Assembly (NCBI RefSeq): GCF_013283835.1
Contig: NZ_CP054052.1
Location: 1,736,001 to 1,800,000, forward strand
Direction: 5' to 3'
DNA length: 64,000 bases
Source: Poseidonibacter lekithochrous
GTDB taxonomy: Bacteria > Campylobacterota > Campylobacteria > Campylobacterales > Arcobacteraceae
Shown: positions 53,372 to 62,441 of the stretch, piece after piece
How positions within the stretch are numbered: the stretch's first letter is position 1
How the letters are laid out: every line of letters begins with the position of its first letter
Notes under the pieces: generated by a model
Told to the model about the DNA's origin: nothing
Database searches by the model: none
What the model saw: the letters and a program-made list of their open reading frames with translations, nothing else
Position numbers and translations under genes: made by a program

Positions 53372-55020
53372 TTTTTCCTCTTATAAATCTTATTTTTTTC
53401 ATCTATTGTTAAATATTTTTCATTTTTATTTAATGATTCACTTTCCCCTAAAACTAAAAACCCATAGGAATCAAGGGACTCTTTGAATAAATCAAAGATT
53501 TTATTTTTTAAATCTTTATCAAAATAAATCAATACGTTTCTACAAAATATTAATTGAAATTCATTTAGTTTTGCATCTAATGCTAAGTTGTGCCTAAAAA
53601 ACAATATTTTGTCTTTTATCTCTTCATTTATTTCTACAAAATTATCATGATCAATAAAGTATTTGCTAAAGCTTTCATCTCCGCCTGCTTGGTAATAATG
53701 TTTTAAAAATCTATTATAACTATCCTTTGAATATAGTCCATTTTCTGCATTTTTTAAAATAACATCATTTAAATCTGTTGCATATATTAAACTTCTATCT
53801 AATAATCCAAGTTCTTTTAAGAATATAGCTATAGAGTAGGGCTCTTCACCACTACTACATCCAGCACACCAAACTTTGATATCTAAATAACTATCAAGCT
53901 TAGGTAATATTTCATTTCTTAGTAACTTAAATACTTTCGGATTTCTATAAAATGTCGTAATATTAACAGAAATATTCAAAAACAAATCTTTAAATATACT
54001 TTTATTATTTAAAATAATATTTTCAAAATCATGAAAACTATTTGGTTTTAATGCTGTATAAAAAAGATGTATTCTTCTTTTAATATGTTTAATACTATAT
54101 CCACTATAGTCATATCCATATTTATCATTAATTTTAATTAAAAAACTTTCAATTTGCTCTTGTGTGAAAAAATCATCATTTATATTAAATTTTATATATT
54201 TTATAATATCGTCTATTGATAAGACATCTGTAAAATACTTTGTATTTATAGCATTTTCAAGCATTGCTTTTGCTTCACATTGACTAGGATCTTCAATAAT
54301 AACAGAAGTATTATTCTGATGTAACAATTTTAGACTATCACTTCCATCTGCTCCATAACCACAAACTAAAACACACAATAATCTATTCTTATAATCATTA
54401 GATAATGACTCAAATGAGGTACTAATAGATGGTTTTGAAAAGTTTCTTTTCTCTTCATCTGTTAAGAAAATATATCCAGATACAGTAACTAAATGTTTTC
54501 CAGGAGGTGCAACATAAATAGTAGAAGGTTCAATTTTCATATCAGATTTTGCTTCTACTACTTTATACTTATTAGTATACTTCTGTAGTATTTCACTTAG
54601 GGTACTTTTTTTATCTGCTTTTTGATGCATGATAATAAAAACTGAAATATCAGATTCTGGTAAGTCTTGTATTATCTTAATAAAACGAGAAAGACTTCCT
54701 GCGCTTCCTGCTAATGCTAAGTATTCTAAATTTAGTAGTTTGAATTTATCTTCATAGTTGTTATGATATTTTAGGTCAAAACCTAAATTCATTAAATAAC
54801 TTTTTAGTGTTGATTCATTTGTAAATATAGTAACGTTCTCTTTAATCTCTTGAAGTTTTAATACAATACTTCTAGGAATAATTTGAATATTTAGAAAATT
54901 GATTTCAATTTTAGTATCTACTGTAAGGTAAGATAATAGATCTTTGATTGAGGATTTTTTATCTAAATCCTGCACAATGATCTTTCTTATACCTTCTTGT
55001 TCATGAGCAATTATATTCAT
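53368..55020 (-). CDS. CheB-CheR fusion protein with N-terminal STAS-like region
   Basis: The 550-residue protein fuses a methylesterase (about 95-275) with catalytic S106 (LAGSAGSLSRF), H132 (FIIMHQ) and D225 (GYGADGSDS) to a CheR methyltransferase (about 285-550) with VWCAGCSSGEEPYS and FCRNVLIYFDKDL. The first 90 residues lack a receiver and look STAS-like (VTIFTNESTLKSYLMNLGF). It probably adds and removes methyl groups on a sensor, perhaps the adjacent hybrid kinase. Both neighbours overlap it by four bases. Confidence 0.92.
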   Translation of the reverse strand: MNIIAHEQEGIRKIIVQDLDKKSSIKDLLSYLTVDTKIEINFLNIQIIPRSIVLKLQEIKENVTIFTNESTLKSYLMNLGFDLKYHNNYEDKFKLLNLEYLALAGSAGSLSRFIKIIQDLPESDISVFIIMHQKADKKSTLSEILQKYTNKYKVVEAKSDMKIEPSTIYVAPPGKHLVTVSGYIFLTDEEKRNFSKPSISTSFESLSNDYKNRLLCVLVCGYGADGSDSLKLLHQNNTSVIIEDPSQCEAKAMLENAINTKYFTDVLSIDDIIKYIKFNINDDFFTQEQIESFLIKINDKYGYDYSGYSIKHIKRRIHLFYTALKPNSFHDFENIILNNKSIFKDLFLNISVNITTFYRNPKVFKLLRNEILPKLDSYLDIKVWCAGCSSGEEPYSIAIFLKELGLLDRSLIYATDLNDVILKNAENGLYSKDSYNRFLKHYYQAGGDESFSKYFIDHDNFVEINEEIKDKILFFRHNLALDAKLNEFQLIFCRNVLIYFDKDLKNKIFDLFKESLDSYGFLVLGESESLNKNEKYLTIDEKNKIYKRKK

Positions 55021-58000
55021 TTATGTTTTTTACTACTCCACACTTTTATTAAATTCCCTAAAATGTTTAAATCAATTGGTTTTGACATATAATCATCAGC
55101 ACCTAAACTAATACATTTTTCTCTATCATCTTTCATTGCTTTTGCTGTTACTGCAATAATTGGAATATGTTGAAGATTCTTGTCTTCTCTTATTTTTTCC
55201 ATAGCTTCATAACCATTCATAACAGGCATCATAATATCCATTAGAATTAAATCAATGTTATTGTTCTTCTCTAATAACTCTAAAGCTTCTTTTCCATTAA
55301 AGGCTGTAAAAGTATTAGCATCAAACTCTTTTAATGCAGCATCTAATACAAAGATGTTTTTTATATCATCATCTACAATTAAAATATTTGTTTCACTTAA
55401 ATCAATTAACTCAAAGATTTCATTATTTGTTTCTTCTTCATGGTTATCTCTATGTAAGAAAAGATTAATTTCATTTAAGATTCTTTCATTAGAATTAGCT
55501 GTTTTTATAATAATACTATTACTATATTCTTGTAATTTGATTTTATCTTCATTTGTAATATCTTTACCCGTATAGATAATAATTGGTAGGTTAGGGTGTA
55601 CATTTTTAATATACTCACATACTTCATAACCACTACTTCCCATTAAACCTAAATCAACTACAACTGTGTCATATAACTCTTTTTTTACTTCTTCAATAGC
55701 TTCACTAGCACTTTTAACACCAGTAATATTAACACCAACACCAACTAGTTCTATTAGTGCTTCTCTATGTACTTCATTGTCTTCGACAATTAGTAAATCT
55801 TTGATCTTTTTCTTTTGGAAAGAATCAATAGAAGTAATTACTTCATTAATATCACCATCAAAAACTGGTTTTTGTAAGTATCCAATAGCTCCAAGTTCTA
55901 GTGTCTCATGATTTTTATCTTTTGAAGAAATTACATGAACTGGAATATGTCTAGTTTTTGTATTTGATTTTAATTCTTTTAATACATCAACCCCATCCAT
56001 ATCAGGAAGAGTTAAATCAAGCATAATACCTTTGATATTATAGTTGTTTACTAATTCAAGTCCAGATGTTCCATCAAATGCCATTAAAGCTAATGAATCA
56101 TCTTTTTTGATTTCATCATAAACTACTTCTGCAAAGATTTCATCATCATCTATTATTAAATAAGCTTCGTCATTTTCACTGATTATATTTCTATCATCAT
56201 TTGGTGTTTTTGATCTTGTATGAACTAAAGGAGTAAACTCTTTTTTACTTTCAATAGTTTTAGTGCTTTCTATGTTTTGAGCATGAACACTTACATTTTC
56301 AACATCGCTAGATTTTAGGTTTGGTAAATCAATACTAAAAATACTTCCTATATTAACTTCTGATGATAAAGATATATATCCACCTAATAATTTAGAGAAT
56401 TCTTTTGAAATTGATAATCCAAGACCAGTTCCACCGTATTCTCTACTTGTTCCACCATCTGCTTGTGTAAAGGCTTTGAATATTAAGTCTTGTTTCTCTT
56501 TAGGAATTCCTATTCCTGTATCAATAACGCTGATTCTAAAGTCTTTGCTAGCATCATTTGATTTCTCAATTTTAAGTGTGATAGAACCTTCTTTTGTGAA
56601 CTTAAAGGCATTTGATACTAAATTTCTAATGATTTGTGCAATTCTATCTCTATCATTATGAATTATATTTTTATATTCATCAATGATTTTAAACTCTAGT
56701 CCCATATCTTGTGCTGTAAAATCAAATGTATTTTTCATTTGTCTTAATAATTCTGAACTATCAAAGTTATCAATAATAACTTGCATTTTCCCAGATTCAA
56801 CTTTTGATAAGTCTAAAATATCATTAATAAGCCTTAATAAATCATTTCCAGATTCAAAAATTGTTTGTGCTTTTTTAATATCATCATTATTTAATGTTTT
56901 CTTACTATTTTTTTCAAGAAGTGAAGATAATAGAATAATTGAGTTAAGAGGTGTTCTAAGCTCATGACTCATGTTTGCTAAGAATTCTGATTTGTATTTA
57001 CCTGATTGAGTTAGTTCATCAGCTTTTCTTTCAATATCAATTTTTGTCTCTTCTAATTGTTGATTTTGAAGTTTTAAGTTTTGCTCAGAAATTTTAAGTT
57101 GTTGCTGTTGCTCTTCCATATTCGCATTAGCTTCTTCAAGCTGTTGCTGTTGTTCTTCCATATTTGAGTTAGCTTCTTCTAGTTGAACTTGTTGTTCTTC
57201 CATTTGAGCATTAGCTTCTTGTAATTCAAACTGTTTTCTCTCTAATTCAGAATTAGCAATTTTTGTATTATCTAATAACTCTTGAACTTTATTTGCTTGA
57301 AGTGCAGTTGATAGGGCAATACAAATTGTTTTGTTAATTGCATCTAAGAAATCAATACTATTTTTATCAAACTCATCAAATGAACCTAATTCAACAACAC
57401 CAAATAATTCATCATTATAAATTAATGGGAATGTATATGTATTGTAAGAAGATTGAGTTACAGTTCCTGTTGTGATTAAATTCTCATCTTTTTTAATATT
57501 TCGCAATAAGATAGCTTGTTTTTGGAATGCAACTTGACCAACAATTCCTTCACCCATTCTAAATGAAGAAGAAAGTTCATCTCTAACTACATGGGCAAAA
57601 CTTGAGTATTGCTCTAATTTATCGTTGTTTTTATTGTAGATATATAAAACTCCAACCCCAGCAGTAATGTAATTACTAACAAAATTAATTGATTGAGTAC
57701 TTACTTCATTTAAAGATTTTATATTAATAAGAATTTGATTTAATTTATTAACACCATCCTTAATCCATGTTTCATCATCATTTTTCTGAATTGTATTTCT
57801 AACTTTTTCAATACCAGTATTTACAGCCTTACTCATAGTACCAATTTCATCTTTTGTTGAATCATCTAACATTTCAACATCATTAGCTTCTCTATTAAGA
57901 TATTTGAAAAAACTATTTAATCCATGATGGAATCTATTTAATGAATTGATAATATATTTTTCAATAACAATATATAATAAAAGCATTACAAAGATAATGG

Positions 58001-59009
58001 CAATTAATGTAATTATTAATATTGTATCTCTTAGCTGATTTGGTTTTTCAAGAATTTCATTTAAATCAATTTCAGAAATTACTGCCCATCTTAACTCTTC
58101 ATCAAAATCAAAATTAGTATAAGAACTTAATACTTTATGGCCTTGATAATCTGTAATGATTTGAGTATCACTCATAGCTCTTAATGCATTTTTAGTTGCA
58201 ACTGTATCAACTTTACCAGATTGTGGGTATTTAAAAGAGTTTTTTAAAGAGTGAGTTTTTGGAGCTAGGAAACTATCACTTCTCATTAATAGGTCATTAC
58301 CAACTAGATAATCTTCTTGTGTATCACCATACCCACTTCTAAATTGCATAATATCTTGGATATAAGAGTTCTCAATTTTGAAAACTAATACAGATTTGAA
58401 TTCTCTATTAATATAAACAGGAACTGCTAGGAACATAGAAGCTTCACCAGCTCTTGGCTCATAAGCTTGCATATCAAAGAAAACTACTCTTTTGTATTTT
58501 TTTGCTTTATGCCAAACTTTTGCTAATGCACTTTTTCTATACTCGCCATTTGATAAGTTTGAACCATAATCATTTTTCTTTGCATAAGAATATAATACAT
58601 GACCATATTGGGCAGAAATTACATAAACATCATCAAAAGGGTAAGTATCAGTATACTTTTTATAAAAAGAATCCCATTTTGGAAGTGCTGCTTTTACTTC
58701 TTTATTATTAGTAGGAAATTTACCATAAGGATCAATACCAATTTCTTTATGAATATCTTCAAATTCAACTGTTAAATCTTTTACATAACTTGTAACGGCT
58801 AAAAGGTTGATTTGTTTTTTATAAAGTTTAAAAATATTGTTAAGTTGCTCAATTTTTGAATCTCTTGCTGCAGTTAAACTTTTATATTGGGAGTCAATCA
58901 AGGTATCTTTCATCTTGTTAATAGATACAATTCCTAGCGTTGATGCTAGTACTAATAACGACAAACTAATTAAGATTATTAGTTTAAGTTTGATAGAAAT
59001 GTTTTTCAT
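55017..59009 (-). CDS. giant hybrid histidine kinase with three receivers
   Basis: The 1330-residue protein has membrane segments at about 9-30 and 328-350 flanking a double-Cache sensor domain, a HAMP linker (350-405), a GAF domain (about 430-575), a coiled coil of repeated QQLEEANANMEEQ units (about 595-665), a HisKA with H682 (ANMSHELRTPLNS), an ATPase domain to about 905, and three receivers (about 960-1075, 1085-1195 and 1210-1325, with YLIIDDDE, LLIVEDNE and ILIVDDDI). It leads the CheB-CheR/receiver-kinase operon, overlapping it by four bases, and is probably the sensor of that system. Confidence 0.94.
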   Translation of the reverse strand: MKNISIKLKLIILISLSLLVLASTLGIVSINKMKDTLIDSQYKSLTAARDSKIEQLNNIFKLYKKQINLLAVTSYVKDLTVEFEDIHKEIGIDPYGKFPTNNKEVKAALPKWDSFYKKYTDTYPFDDVYVISAQYGHVLYSYAKKNDYGSNLSNGEYRKSALAKVWHKAKKYKRVVFFDMQAYEPRAGEASMFLAVPVYINREFKSVLVFKIENSYIQDIMQFRSGYGDTQEDYLVGNDLLMRSDSFLAPKTHSLKNSFKYPQSGKVDTVATKNALRAMSDTQIITDYQGHKVLSSYTNFDFDEELRWAVISEIDLNEILEKPNQLRDTILIITLIAIIFVMLLLYIVIEKYIINSLNRFHHGLNSFFKYLNREANDVEMLDDSTKDEIGTMSKAVNTGIEKVRNTIQKNDDETWIKDGVNKLNQILINIKSLNEVSTQSINFVSNYITAGVGVLYIYNKNNDKLEQYSSFAHVVRDELSSSFRMGEGIVGQVAFQKQAILLRNIKKDENLITTGTVTQSSYNTYTFPLIYNDELFGVVELGSFDEFDKNSIDFLDAINKTICIALSTALQANKVQELLDNTKIANSELERKQFELQEANAQMEEQQVQLEEANSNMEEQQQQLEEANANMEEQQQQLKISEQNLKLQNQQLEETKIDIERKADELTQSGKYKSEFLANMSHELRTPLNSIILLSSLLEKNSKKTLNNDDIKKAQTIFESGNDLLRLINDILDLSKVESGKMQVIIDNFDSSELLRQMKNTFDFTAQDMGLEFKIIDEYKNIIHNDRDRIAQIIRNLVSNAFKFTKEGSITLKIEKSNDASKDFRISVIDTGIGIPKEKQDLIFKAFTQADGGTSREYGGTGLGLSISKEFSKLLGGYISLSSEVNIGSIFSIDLPNLKSSDVENVSVHAQNIESTKTIESKKEFTPLVHTRSKTPNDDRNIISENDEAYLIIDDDEIFAEVVYDEIKKDDSLALMAFDGTSGLELVNNYNIKGIMLDLTLPDMDGVDVLKELKSNTKTRHIPVHVISSKDKNHETLELGAIGYLQKPVFDGDINEVITSIDSFQKKKIKDLLIVEDNEVHREALIELVGVGVNITGVKSASEAIEEVKKELYDTVVVDLGLMGSSGYEVCEYIKNVHPNLPIIIYTGKDITNEDKIKLQEYSNSIIIKTANSNERILNEINLFLHRDNHEEETNNEIFELIDLSETNILIVDDDIKNIFVLDAALKEFDANTFTAFNGKEALELLEKNNNIDLILMDIMMPVMNGYEAMEKIREDKNLQHIPIIAVTAKAMKDDREKCISLGADDYMSKPIDLNILGNLIKVWSSKKHK

Positions 59010-59179
59010 TCAGAATCTCTTTATGCATAATTATTATTTATTTTAACATAATATAGATAATACTATGTAATTAAAGTATTATGAGCTTTGTTTATACATT
59101 TTTAAATTATTTATTGTACTGATTAAATTACTTTTTAAAAAAAATAAACATTCTTAATATTAAAATAGTTTTTTTTCGC

Positions 59180-59185
59180 TATAAT
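59180..59185 (+). promoter_or_regulatory. -10 box of the ABC-F gene
   Basis: CGCTATAATCGCG repeats the dapE promoter core (3466-3477) and lies 46 bases before the ATG. No -35 is clear; a T-run precedes it. Confidence 0.55.
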
Positions 59186-59231
59186 CGCGGAATAATTATA
59201 AAAGAATATCAACAATGGAGAATACAATAAT

Positions 59232-60818
59232 ATGGTTCAAACTGTAAACCTTAAAAAAGCTTTTGGTTCAAGAGTTTTATTTCAAGAGATTAACGTTAAA
59301 CTAGATACTGGAAAAAGATATGGACTTATTGGTGCTAATGGTGCTGGTAAAACAACTTTCTTAAAAATCTTATCTGGAATAGAAGATGCAACTGAGGGTG
59401 AAGTTCAAGTTCAAAACGGTAAAAAAGTTGGAACTTTAGGACAAAATCAATTTGCATACGAAGATTACTCAATCTTTGATACAGTACTTTTAGGAAACAA
59501 AAGACTATATGATGCAATTAAGCAAAAAGAAGAATTATACTTAGAAGAGTACACTGATGAAGTTGGTGATAAACTAGGTGAATTAGAAATCATTTGTTGT
59601 GAAGAAGATCCAACTTATGAGTATGATGTAAAGATTACTAAAATCTTAGAAGATTTAGGTTTCCCTGCAGCACAACAAAGTGATTTAATGTCAACTATTA
59701 CTGGTGGAGATAAATTCAAGGTTTTACTTGCACAGGTTTTATATCCAAAACCAGATGTATTATTCCTAGATGAGCCTACGAATAACCTTGATATTGAAAC
59801 AATTGGTTGGTTAGAAAATCAATTACAACATCATGATGGTACTATGGTAGTTATCTCTCACGATAGACACTTCTTAAATGCTGTTTGTACTAATATCTTA
59901 GATGTTGACTTCAAACAAATTAGAGAATTCTCTGGTAACTATGATGATTGGTATATTGCATCTACTGTAATTGCTAAGCAAAATGAAAAAGATATGAGTA
60001 AGAAGTTAAAAGAGAAAGAAGAACTTGAAGCATTTGTTCGAAGATTCTCAGCTAATGCTTCTAAAGCAAAACAAGCAACTTCTAGACAAAAACAACTTGA
60101 TAAATTAGATGTTGGTTCTATTCAAGTTTCTTCAAGAAGAGATCCTTCTATTATCTTTAAACAAAAAAGAGAAGTAGGAAAAGAACTATTATCACTTAAA
60201 AATATTTCTAAATCTTTTGATGGAGAAGTTGTTTTAAATGATATCTCTTTTAATGTTGAAAAAGATGATAAAATTGCATTAATTGGACCAAATGGTGCAG
60301 GTAAAACTACTTTATGTGAAATTATGGTAGAAAACTTAAGTCCTGATACTGGTAATGTTCACTGGGGTGCTACTATTCAAAATGGTTACTTCCCACAAAA
60401 TGCTACAGATTTAATTTCTGGAGATATTACACTTTACGATTGGTTAAGAAACTTCGATAGAGATGCTGATATTGCTGAAATTAGAAACTGTTTAGGTAGA
60501 ATGTTATTTAATGGTACTGAGCAAGAAAAACAAGTTAAGTCTTGTTCTGGTGGGGAAAAACACAGAATGTTCTTATCAAAAATCATGTTAGAACAACCAA
60601 ACTTTATGGTTCTTGATGAGCCTACAAACCACCTTGACTTAGAAGCAATTATTGCATTAGGTGAAGGATTACTTGCATATCAAGGTTCTGTTATTTGTGT
60701 TTCTCACGATAGGGAATTACTTGACGCTTACGCAAATAGAATTATTGAGATTCAAGAAGATGGAACAATCATTGATTTCAAAGGATCTTACGAAGAATTT
60801 ATTGAGTCTAAGGCTTAA
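59232..60818 (+). CDS. ABC-F family ATPase, YbiT-like
   Basis: The 528-residue protein has two ATPase domains joined by a linker, with Walker A motifs GANGAGKTT (34-42) and GPNGAGKTT (about 357), signatures ITGGDKFKVLLA and CSGGEKHRMFLS, Walker B VLFLDEPTNNLD and FMVLDEPTNHLD. ABC-F proteins bind ribosomes and adjust translation; this one matches YbiT better than EttA or Uup in length and linker, but the subtype is inferred. GGAG lies before the ATG at a wide distance. A perfect hairpin terminator follows. Confidence 0.92.
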   Translation: MVQTVNLKKAFGSRVLFQEINVKLDTGKRYGLIGANGAGKTTFLKILSGIEDATEGEVQVQNGKKVGTLGQNQFAYEDYSIFDTVLLGNKRLYDAIKQKEELYLEEYTDEVGDKLGELEIICCEEDPTYEYDVKITKILEDLGFPAAQQSDLMSTITGGDKFKVLLAQVLYPKPDVLFLDEPTNNLDIETIGWLENQLQHHDGTMVVISHDRHFLNAVCTNILDVDFKQIREFSGNYDDWYIASTVIAKQNEKDMSKKLKEKEELEAFVRRFSANASKAKQATSRQKQLDKLDVGSIQVSSRRDPSIIFKQKREVGKELLSLKNISKSFDGEVVLNDISFNVEKDDKIALIGPNGAGKTTLCEIMVENLSPDTGNVHWGATIQNGYFPQNATDLISGDITLYDWLRNFDRDADIAEIRNCLGRMLFNGTEQEKQVKSCSGGEKHRMFLSKIMLEQPNFMVLDEPTNHLDLEAIIALGEGLLAYQGSVICVSHDRELLDAYANRIIEIQEDGTIIDFKGSYEEFIESKA

Positions 60819-60846
60819 TAAACTCTTCTTGAGTTTTATCTATATA

Positions 60847-60883
60847 AAAAAAGGGAAAGATGAATTTCATCTTTCCCTTTTTT
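60847..60883. terminator. bidirectional terminator of ABC-F and thioesterase genes
   Basis: A perfect 17-base-pair stem (60847-60863 with 60867-60883) with a 3-base loop has A and T runs at its feet. It lies 28 bases after the ABC-F stop and 24 bases from the thioesterase stop, and serves both. Confidence 0.92.
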
Positions 60884-60907
60884 AGTAATACTAAAAATAA
60901 ATATTAA

Positions 60908-61381
60908 TTATTTAGAGTGTCTTGATGCCATTCTGCTTTCTCTTCTAGTGATAGCATCGTTATATCTTCTTTTATCATCTTCAGATTGTAAGTCTAATTT
61001 TGGAACTGGACTTGGTTTACCGTCTTCATCAACAGCAATCATTGTAAAGTAACATACATTTGTATTTTTAATTGTATGATCTTTAATATCTTCAGAAATT
61101 ACTTTAATACCAATTTCCATTGATGTTCTACCAGTATAGTTAACTGAAGCATGGAAAGTAACAAGAGAACCAATCTTAATAGGATTTTTGAATAATACCA
61201 TATCTACTGATAATGTTACTGCATACATTCCCGTATATCTCGCTGCACACGCATATGCAACATGGTCTAGCATTTTTAAAATTTCACCACCGTGAACATT
61301 TTTCCCAGAAAAGTTTGCTTTATCTGGAGTCATTAACATTGTCATAGTAAGAGATTTTTCTCTTTTTACTTCTTCGCTCAT
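60908..61381 (-). CDS. acyl-CoA thioesterase, hotdog fold
   Basis: The enzyme hydrolyses acyl-CoA. The frame can start at 61420, but ATG 61381 with AAGG 8 bases before it gives the 157-residue form typical of YciA-like thioesterases. Motifs are TMLMTPDKANFSGKNVHGGE with the catalytic Asp at the DKANFSG turn, VTLSVDMVLFKNPIKIGSLV and GRTSMEIGIKV. It stands alone and converges on the ABC-F gene. Confidence 0.9.
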   Translation of the reverse strand: MSEEVKREKSLTMTMLMTPDKANFSGKNVHGGEILKMLDHVAYACAARYTGMYAVTLSVDMVLFKNPIKIGSLVTFHASVNYTGRTSMEIGIKVISEDIKDHTIKNTNVCYFTMIAVDEDGKPSPVPKLDLQSEDDKRRYNDAITRRESRMASRHSK

Positions 61382-61617
61382 TTTTTGTAACCTTATATAA
61401 TTATTGATAAATTTCAACAATTATAGACTAAAAGAGTAGTATAAACGTAGCAATTTAATTAAATCTTGACTGAGTTTGTCAAAGTATAGAAAAAAGTAAC
61501 ATTTTTACTCTATTTATTTTTTAATTATTTAAATATACTTAAAAATAAGTCATTAAATAATAAAGAAAATAATATATAAAAAATTATTCTTTATATATTT
61601 TTATAACCTAATTCTGT

Positions 61618-61623
61618 TATAAT
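61618..61623 (+). promoter_or_regulatory. -10 box of second PhnD-like operon
   Basis: TATAAT stands 23 bases before the ATG of the gene at 61647, with AAGGA between. Assigned from sequence only. Confidence 0.5.
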
Positions 61624-61646
61624 AATCCTAAAAACAAGGATTTGAT

Positions 61647-62432
61647 ATGAAAAAGTTAATATTATTAATGTTATTAGTTGTGTATGGTTATTCAGCACAA
61701 TTAGTATTAGGTGTTGTTCCTCAACAAAGCCCATTGAAACTTGCAAAAAAGTGGTTAAAGGTCACTAAATACCTAGAAGAACAAACAGGTATTAAAGTTG
61801 TATTTAAAACTGAAACTTCAATACCAAAATTTGAGAAAATGTTATATGCTGGTAAATATGATATTGCTTATATGAATCCTTATCATTTTATTGTTGCTAA
61901 GAAAACTCAAAACTTTGAAGCTTTCACAAGAGCTGATAAAAATATCGTTGGAATTGTTTTATCAAAAGAAAAAGAAGTTGATTTTTCAAAAGATAATTTA
62001 GCTGGTAAAACTTTTTTATTCCCAGCACCTAATGCATTTGCAGCAACTTTATTACCTAAATTTGAATTAAGAGAAAAGTTTGGCATAGATATTGATAAAG
62101 AAGCAAAAGTTTTATATGTAAATTCACATGATTCTGTTTATAAAGGTATCTCAAGAGGTATTGGATATTTAGGTGGTGGAATTGTAAGAACATTTAATAA
62201 TTTTGTTGATAAAAATGATAAAGATAAGTTAAATATTGTTTACAAAACTGATGCATATCCAAGTCACCCAATTGCTGCTCATCCAAGAGTAAAAAATGAT
62301 GATATTATGAAAATTCAAAAAGCATTTTTAGCTATGCCAAAAGAGATAAAAAAATCATTAAGTATCAAAAACTTTATTGTTACAAATTCTGCTGAGTATG
62401 ATGTAATAAAAGAAGTTAAAAAAGCTGATTAG
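61647..62432 (+). CDS. PhnD-like periplasmic binding protein (second copy type)
   Basis: The 261-residue protein has a signal peptide (1-17) and PhnD-type marks: LGVVPQQSPLKLAKKWLKV, then LYAGKYDIAYMNPYHFIVAK and KTFLFPAPNAFAATLLPKF. It is the counterpart of the 275-residue protein at 22440 but differs much in sequence, so the ligand may differ. The next gene is again a membrane kinase, nine bases downstream. There is no permease or ATPase. Confidence 0.9.
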   Translation: MKKLILLMLLVVYGYSAQLVLGVVPQQSPLKLAKKWLKVTKYLEEQTGIKVVFKTETSIPKFEKMLYAGKYDIAYMNPYHFIVAKKTQNFEAFTRADKNIVGIVLSKEKEVDFSKDNLAGKTFLFPAPNAFAATLLPKFELREKFGIDIDKEAKVLYVNSHDSVYKGISRGIGYLGGGIVRTFNNFVDKNDKDKLNIVYKTDAYPSHPIAAHPRVKNDDIMKIQKAFLAMPKEIKKSLSIKNFIVTNSAEYDVIKEVKKAD

Positions 62433-62441
62433 TAGGTAGTT

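Noticed and set aside
58454-58711. Plus-strand 85-residue frame
   Set aside because: Shadow of the hybrid kinase gene; its His/Leu-rich product has no known similarity.
60661-60885. Plus-strand 74-residue frame at the end of the ABC-F gene
   Set aside because: It is out of frame within the ABC-F gene and runs into the terminator hairpin.
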